A stretch of DNA of 5,164 nt from Candidatus Thorarchaeota archaeon (GTDB lineage: Archaea > Asgardarchaeota > Thorarchaeia > Thorarchaeales > Thorarchaeaceae). The stretch covers positions 1-5,164 of the forward strand of contig JABCSP010000184.1 of assembly GCA_018238825.1 (NCBI GenBank). The letters are read 5' to 3'. A model generated the notes under the pieces. That model saw only the letters and a program-made list of their open reading frames with translations. It was not told the DNA's origin and did not search any database. A program made the translations under genes and the position numbers. Positions 1 to 5,164 of the stretch are shown here, piece by piece (within the stretch, counting starts at the first letter, position 1; each line of letters opens with the position of its first letter).

Positions 1-1
1 T

Positions 2-757
2 TTCCGAGGATTATTCCAGAAAACATTAGGATATAACCGCGGCAATAACGAGTTCATCTCCGCAACATTTTTGATTTGCCTGATAAAATCTTTGGCGATC
101 GGGCGTGTATGCGAAAATATACCAATCGTAATTTCAGAGAGAGTGACAGATCTTCTAGCAATTGTATTATTGGCACTAGTTGGGTTCACTCTAGGAGTTA
201 ATACAGGAGACCAATTACTTACAGTTCTCATTCTAGGAAGTGCTGTATTAGGGGGAGCTTTGGTTCTTGGCTCAAAAACATTCTATCAGAAAATACTCAC
301 AAAATTGACTTCGATTGGACCGCTTAAAAAATTCAAAAATAATCTTAATATCATTGAAGACACTATGACTAAGACTCTCAGTCCGAAACCTATGCTAATT
401 AGTACAGCTATCAGTGTTCCAGGATGGTTTATGGAATGTCTAGAGTTGTGGCTTCTGTTTGCAATCATATCAGGCCAACCATTAACACTCTCATTACTTC
501 TTATTGCAACATTTGTTCATGCTACTGCTTCAATTATTGGTGCTCTAACCTTTTCCCCTGGAGGAGTTGGAACATACGAAATCACATCGGTCTTATTGAT
601 TATAACATTACTTTCATGGAGTAGCACATTAGCAGGTGCAGCAACCATTCTTATTCGAGTTGTGACATTGTGGTTTAGTGTTATCATAGGCTTCATTGCA
701 TTGAGTATAATTACACGTCGTGCGAGTAGAACCATTAAGAAAACACCGCAAGCTTAA
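2..757 (+). CDS. UPF0104 / LPG-synthase TM-like membrane protein, 5' partial
   Basis: This is the C-terminal ~251 residues of a multi-pass membrane protein. The frame is open to base 2, so the TTG at 71 is not the real start and the N terminus lies outside the window. Counting from base 2, a conserved ISERVTD segment sits at about residues 44-50. Hydrophobic segments lie near 50-66, 73-90, 133-157, 162-183, 193-207 and 211-237. The family-typical FSPGGVGTYE motif is at 184-193, and the tail is basic (RRASRTIKK). The E-R-x-x-D element and the late PGGVGxxE motif are what I recognise of the lysylphosphatidylglycerol-synthase TM/UPF0104 family, usually 300-350 residues, so roughly a quarter is missing. 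Family members include the MprF flippase domain and the membrane half of haloarchaeal AglD, an S-layer glycosylation protein. No aminoacyl-lipid synthase domain follows. Handling of a lipid or lipid-linked sugar is plausible, but the substrate cannot be read from the sequence. Confidence 0.8.
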   Translation, partial: FRGLFQKTLGYNRGNNEFISATFLICLIKSLAIGRVCENIPIVISERVTDLLAIVLLALVGFTLGVNTGDQLLTVLILGSAVLGGALVLGSKTFYQKILTKLTSIGPLKKFKNNLNIIEDTMTKTLSPKPMLISTAISVPGWFMECLELWLLFAIISGQPLTLSLLLIATFVHATASIIGALTFSPGGVGTYEITSVLLIITLLSWSSTLAGAATILIRVVTLWFSVIIGFIALSIITRRASRTIKKTPQA

Positions 758-760
758 AAC
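752..760 (+). promoter_or_regulatory. Candidate TATA box for the TyrRS gene
   Basis: The AT-rich element GCTTAAAAC lies about 33-40 bases upstream of the TyrRS ATG and overlaps the stop codon of the preceding gene. Its purine-containing left flank could serve as a BRE. An archaeal TATA box here would place transcription start near base 782, giving a short leader. The match is loose, and cotranscription with the upstream membrane protein gene across a 35-base gap is equally possible. Confidence 0.25.
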
Positions 761-782
761 GAACCAGATTCCCAGCCACTCT

Positions 783-786
783 GTGA
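783..786 (+). promoter_or_regulatory. Weak Shine-Dalgarno (GTGA) before TyrRS
   Basis: GTGA, part of the archaeal GGTGA core, sits six bases before the ATG at 793. The TGA at 784-786 is an in-frame stop, so ATG 793 is the most upstream possible start of this frame, and this fixes the N terminus. No stronger ribosome-binding site is visible, so initiation may rely on a short leader. Confidence 0.35.
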
Positions 787-792
787 ATACCT

Positions 793-1806
793 ATGACGGA
801 ATCACTAGAAACGGCCGTTAGAAATTCGGAGGAAGTTGTTACAGCAGATGAAGTTAGGAATATTTTGAAAGAAAAACCAAACTTCAATTTCTATTATGGA
901 ACAGCTCCGACCGGTCCATTTCATTTTGCTTACATGATTCCGCTCAACAAAATGATTGAGCTGGCCAAGTTAGGTGGAAAGGGGACCATCCTTTTGGCAG
1001 ATTACCATGCTCATCTTGACGACCAAAAAACTTCCTTTGATGAAATGGAGATACGCTCCAAATACTATGAAGAGTGTATTAGAGGGGTTTTTGGAAAAGA
1101 TGCCAAACTAATGAAATTTCTCCGAGGTTCAACATACCAAAATAAAACAGACTATGTTGAAGACTTGTTCAAGATTGCTGCCAAAGTAACAACAAAGAGA
1201 GCACTTCGAGCAGCTAGTGAAGTTGTACGGATGAGTGGAGACGCAAAGGTCTCAGGTTTAATGTATCCGCTTCTTCAGATACTTGATGTGAAATATCTAG
1301 AAGCAGACATTACGGTTAGTGGCATCGATCAAAGGAATATCTACATGCTCGGAAGAGAACTCCTTGAAAGCGTAGGTTACAAGAAGGGGGCATATATCTT
1401 CATGCCACTTCTACCTTCATTAAAAGGGGGAGGAGGTAAGATGTCAGCTAGTGACCCATTGTCACATATCCGTGTCACAGACAGTGTCAAAGATATTCAA
1501 TCAACAATTAAGAAAGCCTACTGCCCTGCAGGTGATTTGGAACAGAATGCAATTACAAGCACAATGCGGTACATTGTCTTCCCGCGTTATGAAAAAGTGA
1601 CAATCAAACGAAGTGAGAAGTTTGGTGGAGACCTCGAATTCAGTACCATTGACGAATTTGAGAAAGTATACACAGAAAACAAGCTTCATCCAATGGATGT
1701 AAAACTGGCAGTAAGCGAATATCTCATAGAACTATTAGAACCTGCTCGCAAATACTTCGATAAACATGAAGATATTCTTAATGATGTCGAGAAGACTTTC
1801 AAATAA
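793..1806 (+). CDS. tyrS: Tyrosyl-tRNA synthetase, archaeal/eukaryotic type
   Basis: This cytoplasmic class I synthetase joins tyrosine to tRNA-Tyr using ATP. The 337-residue length suits the compact archaeal form, with no S4 domain and no EMAP-II-like extension. The Rossmann fold opens with YYGTAPTGPFHFAY (34-47), the HIGH-motif region. GGGGKMSAS (212-220) is the KMSKS loop. From memory of the Methanocaldococcus jannaschii enzyme, its tyrosine-pocket residues Y32, Y151, Q155, D158 and Q173 correspond to Y34, Y158, Q162, D165 and Q180, so tyrosine specificity appears intact. The C-terminal anticodon domain keeps IKRSEKFGGD (271-280) and LHPMD (298-302). Here F277, H299 and D302 match the Mj residues F261, H283 and D286 that contact the anticodon. 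TrpRS is also class Ic and can carry KMSAS, but the KAYCPAG segment (241-247) and EKFGG argue for TyrRS. Start ATG 793 is fixed by an in-frame TGA just upstream. The gene converges on the minus-strand surface-protein gene. Confidence 0.96.
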   Translation: MTESLETAVRNSEEVVTADEVRNILKEKPNFNFYYGTAPTGPFHFAYMIPLNKMIELAKLGGKGTILLADYHAHLDDQKTSFDEMEIRSKYYEECIRGVFGKDAKLMKFLRGSTYQNKTDYVEDLFKIAAKVTTKRALRAASEVVRMSGDAKVSGLMYPLLQILDVKYLEADITVSGIDQRNIYMLGRELLESVGYKKGAYIFMPLLPSLKGGGGKMSASDPLSHIRVTDSVKDIQSTIKKAYCPAGDLEQNAITSTMRYIVFPRYEKVTIKRSEKFGGDLEFSTIDEFEKVYTENKLHPMDVKLAVSEYLIELLEPARKYFDKHEDILNDVEKTFK

Positions 1807-1835
1807 AAAAGAACAGCTGGTCTTCAAGCCAGCTG
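1804..1835 (-). terminator. Hairpin plus T-tract ending the surface-protein gene
   Basis: A perfect 7-bp inverted repeat, CAGCTGG (1814-1820) and CCAGCTG (1829-1835), encloses an 8-base loop. Read on the minus strand it is followed at once by TTCTTTTTTATT, because the plus strand has a run of six A at 1805-1810. It lies about 13 bases beyond the stop codon of the minus-strand gene. The T-tract alone could terminate archaeal transcription. On the plus strand the hairpin lacks a T-tract, so it is a poorer terminator for TyrRS. Confidence 0.5.
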
Positions 1836-1847
1836 CACTAATTTCTA

Positions 1848-4800
1848 CTAATCTAAATCTATACCAAGACTATCAAGTAGAGCATCTAAATCAGCCTTTG
1901 ACAGACTCTTCGCTTCTTGAACGATGATGTCTATTTCTTCACTAGCCATACCCTTCTTGAGCAACTTCTTTCGTAAGTCCTCAAGCTCACCTGGCAAATC
2001 TTCCAGTGGAATATCTTCAGTTGCAGGTATTTCTTTGACAGGCGCAGCCAAGACATCAGCTCTTCGAGCTCTTTCTTGATCAATAACTTCTTTCAAGAAT
2101 CCAGTTCTCTCACTTGCCTTCATACGAGCAAGGTCTGCTCTGAATGCTTCAATCTCAGCTTCACCCAATCCAGTGATCAAGGCAAGCTCCTCAAGAAGCT
2201 CATTTACTTCAGGCACCGATGTGATAATTGGTTCAGGTGCGATATCTTCTAGCGGCTTCTGAATTTTCACGGATTCTAAATCTTCATTCACAATTGCCAT
2301 AGCCAAGGCTTGTCTTGTTGACACTTTAGGAGGTTTAGGAACTCGACCAGCTCTTAGTGTTCTAATCATTCGATTCAGCGCACGAATCAATATGGGGATA
2401 CTCCAAACTCGAACATAACCAATAATCAACATAGCTACAATTAGAAGGCCAAATCCTCCACCAATCATCATATTCTGCTGGAATTGTTGAGCTGGTGAAA
2501 TATCTGATTGTATCTTGAACACTATCAATTGAGAGTTATAACCTTCTTTCTCAAGAGTTACTGTAACGTAGATAGTTTTGCCTTCTTCTGCTCTGAATCT
2601 GAAAGTGTATACTCCATCAACCTCAGTCATTAGATGGTCGTAGTAAAATAGGCTGACATTAGAATAATCCAATGTGAAACTAGCTCCACTAATTCCAACG
2701 TTGTGGTCTGAGTCGAAGAATGTTAGCTCCAGATCAAAACTAGATCCGGGTTGAGTTAGAATAGTTAGATTAGATACTGTAACACTCGTTCTAATCTGCC
2801 GAACAGTAATCTCCAGTGAAATCGGTGCGATGACGTACTTCAATGTGCTGAAGTATACATCGAAGTAGTATGTTCCATATGGAAGATTTCCGCTTACTGT
2901 AAGTAAGTACTCACCCGATTCTTGCAATTCAAGCTCAATCTCACCTAATTGTGGTGAGCTGGCAATTCCAATTACATCTGTAATTTGTGAACCATCCAGA
3001 TCATTAAGGACTTCATATGAAATGAAAATTGTATCATTTATTGGTGAGGAATATTCATTCACACCTTCGATAGTTGCTGGAGTTGCATAGATCTCAATCT
3101 TTGCGGTAACCGTCCTAGATGTGTAGTTCAACAAATTGAATCGTACAACCAAATCATAAAGACCTGGATTAGTCAATGTGATGTTGAGAGTGAAGATATA
3201 GGTACCATTGGAAAACCTCAGTGGCTCTCCAAGTACTCCACCATCCCAAGTTGCTATGACATTAGCATTCTCAATACCAGTGAAATGTTGTAGATCATAG
3301 TAGTAGAAGCTATAATTCAGTGTATCACTATAGTAGCCACTCTGCAAAGTATCTGTTTCTTGCACAGCTGCATCAGTCGGTATTGAGAGTATTGTTACTA
3401 TAACCGATTTCAAAGCAGTTGCATAACCAGCTTTGGTTGCAGTCAGTCGTAGATAGAGAGACTGAACTGAGAGAGAACTGATATCGATAGTTCTAATATA
3501 TGTATGATTTGTCAACTCTATCAGATCGCCAGTTAGACCACCTAGAGTGAAAGTCACATTTGCACCATCTATAAGTGTATTGTAGTAGGTATCATTGAAT
3601 ATTGCAAGAACAGTAATTGAGTCACCAAAGAATGCTGTAATCAGGGTGGATTCTTGTCCTAGCTTGAGCTCAGTATAAATGGGTACTACCCTGATATCAA
3701 TCGTAGTTTCTAAAAAGGCATGATTATCAGATACAGCTCGAATAATGAGTGGATATTGGCCAATTGCAAATCCGGTTACAGGAAGAGCCCCATCAAAATT
3801 GCCTCCACCTGAATGGGTCATTACAAAGACAGTACTATTGAACTCCATAGTAACGGTTGCTACTGTGATAGGACCTCCAATAACCGTATCATTGAGGTAG
3901 ACCTGTACTCCTGAAGATGTGTTAATTACAATTACGTAAACTGACACATCAGGGATTATTTGACCAACTGCTTTAGTGACTACGAGTGTGAATGATTTCT
4001 GTCGCTGCTGATAATATTGTTTTGCTACAGTAATCTGTGGTTGATAAATTCCAAAGTCTGTATCAGAGGAATCTAACATTAGAGTATAGTAGCCATTAGG
4101 AAGTTCAGTGCACAAGTATAGCATACCATCCCAGATAAGTGTAGCATTCATACCCGGTACTGGAGTATCATAATATGGCTCTCTAACTTGGAAAGTGACA
4201 TTTACCACTTGTCCCCAATCTGCATAGTATGAACTCTTTTCCAAGAAAATCTCCACAGTAGCTGCTCCTGGTTGGATTACTACAGTGGTAAATGCATCTT
4301 CATAGAATGCAAACTCACTCCAGACTTGGAACTCGTATTGTTGAGCAAATAGACCAATTGTTTGAAGTGTCAGTCTATAATTGCCATCACCTAGATCTTC
4401 TATGGTGTAGCTGGTTCCGAATAGCACTGTCCAGTCCGTCTGAATCGATGCGCCTTCAACAGCAATATTGTGGTCAAAGTCGCGGAGAGTGAGTAGAACC
4501 TCTATAGGTACCCCAACTGCGGTAGAACCTGCTGCTGGTGCTTCAGCGATGAGAGAGGTCTGAATTTCTCTAATAATTGCAGGTACATCAAGAGTTGTTC
4601 GTGATGCATAAAATGGTGAACCGGCCTTACTCATTGTGATATCAAAATAGGCCACTCCTGTACCACCAAAAACAGTACTATTGATAATTATTCGGTAGAC
4701 ACCAGAACCTTCTCGAATCAATGTATATTCAGCAATTGTCCAGTTTCCACTGGTGATACCAAAAGTAGCATCATCAATGCCAACGCCCGTAAGGTAATCA

Positions 4801-5075
4801 ATGTAAGTCAACTCCATAGTGATGTTATCAAAATATGGGGTATCCTCAATAAGTGGGAAGAGAATCTGAGTTTGTCGCACGACTGTTGATACTGTCGTTG
4901 TTGTACTACGTGGAGCATAGTATGGAATACCAGAACTTCGATCTATAGTAATCTGAATTTCATGTCCAGTTTCAAGTGCACTAGCATTAATCAAAGTTGA
5001 GTTGAAGATGATCTCATAATAGGTTGCATATTCATTGATGCGTTCATCTACGAGATTGAAAGTGGAAACACAGAC
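1848..5075 (-). CDS. Large Ig-like-repeat surface protein, TM anchor, 5' interrupted
   Basis: The frame is open from 5075 to the TAG at 1848-1850. The only available start is TTG at 4992-4994, giving 1048 residues, but it lies inside a repeat and has no signal peptide after it, so it is probably not the real start. Numbering below uses that TTG as residue 1. Residues 1 to about 830 are tandem ~100-residue beta-rich Ig-like units, in seven or eight copies plus a partial first one. A membrane helix follows at about 841-862 (GGGFGLLIVAMLIIG core), then basic residues (R862, R871, R875), then a ~185-residue charged helical tail. This gives a type I topology: repeats outside, tail in the cytoplasm. 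About 19 N-X-S/T sequons all fall in the repeats. A role as a cell-surface stalk, adhesin or S-layer-associated protein is inferred from architecture. I recognise no enzymatic motif. An in-frame TAA at 5076-5078 cuts the first unit, so the gene may be a pseudogene, frameshifted, or joined to foreign sequence at the contig edge. Confidence 0.85.
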   Translation of the reverse strand, partial: VCVSTFNLVDERINEYATYYEIIFNSTLINASALETGHEIQITIDRSSGIPYYAPRSTTTTVSTVVRQTQILFPLIEDTPYFDNITMELTYIDYLTGVGIDDATFGITSGNWTIAEYTLIREGSGVYRIIINSTVFGGTGVAYFDITMSKAGSPFYASRTTLDVPAIIREIQTSLIAEAPAAGSTAVGVPIEVLLTLRDFDHNIAVEGASIQTDWTVLFGTSYTIEDLGDGNYRLTLQTIGLFAQQYEFQVWSEFAFYEDAFTTVVIQPGAATVEIFLEKSSYYADWGQVVNVTFQVREPYYDTPVPGMNATLIWDGMLYLCTELPNGYYTLMLDSSDTDFGIYQPQITVAKQYYQQRQKSFTLVVTKAVGQIIPDVSVYVIVINTSSGVQVYLNDTVIGGPITVATVTMEFNSTVFVMTHSGGGNFDGALPVTGFAIGQYPLIIRAVSDNHAFLETTIDIRVVPIYTELKLGQESTLITAFFGDSITVLAIFNDTYYNTLIDGANVTFTLGGLTGDLIELTNHTYIRTIDISSLSVQSLYLRLTATKAGYATALKSVIVTILSIPTDAAVQETDTLQSGYYSDTLNYSFYYYDLQHFTGIENANVIATWDGGVLGEPLRFSNGTYIFTLNITLTNPGLYDLVVRFNLLNYTSRTVTAKIEIYATPATIEGVNEYSSPINDTIFISYEVLNDLDGSQITDVIGIASSPQLGEIELELQESGEYLLTVSGNLPYGTYYFDVYFSTLKYVIAPISLEITVRQIRTSVTVSNLTILTQPGSSFDLELTFFDSDHNVGISGASFTLDYSNVSLFYYDHLMTEVDGVYTFRFRAEEGKTIYVTVTLEKEGYNSQLIVFKIQSDISPAQQFQQNMMIGGGFGLLIVAMLIIGYVRVWSIPILIRALNRMIRTLRAGRVPKPPKVSTRQALAMAIVNEDLESVKIQKPLEDIAPEPIITSVPEVNELLEELALITGLGEAEIEAFRADLARMKASERTGFLKEVIDQERARRADVLAAPVKEIPATEDIPLEDLPGELEDLRKKLLKKGMASEEIDIIVQEAKSLSKADLDALLDSLGIDLD
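1851..2474 (-). other. TM helix and cytoplasmic helical tail of surface protein
   Basis: Residues 841-862 form a single hydrophobic helix. A basic juxtamembrane stretch follows, with R-A-L-N-R-x-I-R-x-L-R-x-G-R-V-P-K-P near 871-888. After a proline-rich spacer (912-928) come two charged, helix-prone segments, about 929-982 and 998-1046, separated by a second proline/acidic spacer. No kinase, GTPase or protease motif is visible. The tail is long for a passive anchor and probably binds something inside the cell. That function is inference. Confidence 0.65.
2505..5039 (-). repeat. Tandem ~100-residue Ig-like protein repeats
   Basis: Protein-level repeats within the surface protein. A recurring central signature of an Asp, then a loop, then [IV]-x-x-[AG]-x-[VIF] is seen at DFDHNIAVEGAS (172-183), DTYYNTLIDGAN (468-479), DLQHFTGIENAN (567-578) and DSDHNVGISGAS (761-772). 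Related copies start near 66, 272 and 665. Spacing is about 96-106 residues. Each unit then has an E/D-x-G-x-Y-x-[FIL] strand and closes with a G-[FY]-Y/Y-rich segment followed by a T/V-rich strand leading into the next unit. The copies are well diverged in DNA, so the array is old. The fourth unit (about 345-437) lacks the clear D-loop and carries a GGG loop. Confidence 0.75.
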
Positions 5076-5164
5076 TTAAGCTACCCCACACCAGAACAAA
5101 CTCATAGCGATTCTTATTACAGATTAGTAGAACCTACACCAAAAGCAACACCTATAAAAACTCC
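5076..5164. other. Right-edge segment with no supported gene
   Basis: On the minus strand all three frames contain stops here, including the TAA at 5076-5078 that ends the open frame of the surface protein. On the plus strand one frame is open from 5001 to the window end (54 codons) but has no ATG, GTG or TTG. Its last part reads as a hydrophilic, proline- and threonine-rich stretch. I cannot support a gene. A chimeric or low-quality contig end is a possible explanation. Confidence 0.4.

Noticed and set aside
71..757. TTG at 71 as the start of the membrane protein gene
   Set aside because: The frame stays open to base 2, and the conserved ERxxD region sits too close to this TTG for a family member that normally has more N-terminal residues. 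The gene is cut by the window edge.
793..1806. Tryptophanyl-tRNA synthetase as an alternative, because of KMSAS
   Set aside because: The tyrosine-pocket residues Y34, Y158, Q162, D165 and Q180, and the TyrRS-type anticodon domain (F277, H299, D302), are all present.
4292..4492. Plus-strand 66-codon open frame inside the surface-protein gene
   Set aside because: It lies wholly antisense to well-supported repeat coding, and its His/Arg/Gln-rich translation resembles no family. It is a shadow frame, as are the short frames at 286-468, 424-624, 517-735 and 1501-1689.
4992..4994. TTG at 4994 as a genuine start of the surface protein
   Set aside because: Repeat-like coding continues upstream to at least base ~5019, no signal peptide follows, and no convincing ribosome-binding site precedes it.
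5153..5160. TATAAAAA on the plus strand as an archaeal promoter
   Set aside because: It sits at the very edge with no downstream gene visible, and an AT-rich octamer is common by chance in this composition.

Overview
The window reads as a piece of an archaeal genome, most likely a metagenomic contig, and an Asgard-type archaeon (Thorarchaeia-like) is my best guess. That placement is inference and only moderately sure. It rests on an archaeal/eukaryotic-type tyrosyl-tRNA synthetase, a stand-alone UPF0104-type membrane protein, and a very large surface protein. The surface protein has tandem Ig-like repeats, one C-terminal membrane helix and a charged cytoplasmic tail, a layout I associate with Asgard archaea. 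The DNA is moderately AT-rich throughout, and no RNA gene, CRISPR array or insertion sequence is visible.

Layout. (1) Bases 2-757, plus strand: the C-terminal ~250 residues of a multi-pass membrane protein of the lysylphosphatidylglycerol-synthase TM/UPF0104 (AglD-C-terminal-like) family, cut by the left edge. (2) Bases 793-1806, plus strand: a complete TyrRS, 35 bases downstream. (3) Bases 1807-1847: a short convergent intergenic gap with a 7-bp hairpin followed, on the minus strand, by a T-tract. (4) Bases 1848-5075, minus strand: a large repeat-rich surface protein, complete at its C terminus but interrupted at its 5' side by an in-frame TAA at 5076-5078. (5) Bases 5076-5164: the right edge, closed by stops in all three minus-strand frames but open in one plus-strand frame.

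How the parts relate. TyrRS is housekeeping and its pairing with the membrane protein looks like simple adjacency. The surface protein has about 19 N-X-S/T sequons, all on the predicted outside of the membrane. A UPF0104-type protein is the kind of factor sometimes tied to lipid-linked sugar handling and S-layer glycosylation, so a link to the glycosylated surface protein is conceivable but unproven.

The points most worth a second look are the interrupted 5' side of the surface gene and the anomalous right edge, its duplicated helical cytoplasmic module, and the eukaryote-like HFAY form of the TyrRS HIGH motif. I do not see a clear new defence or mobile system here.
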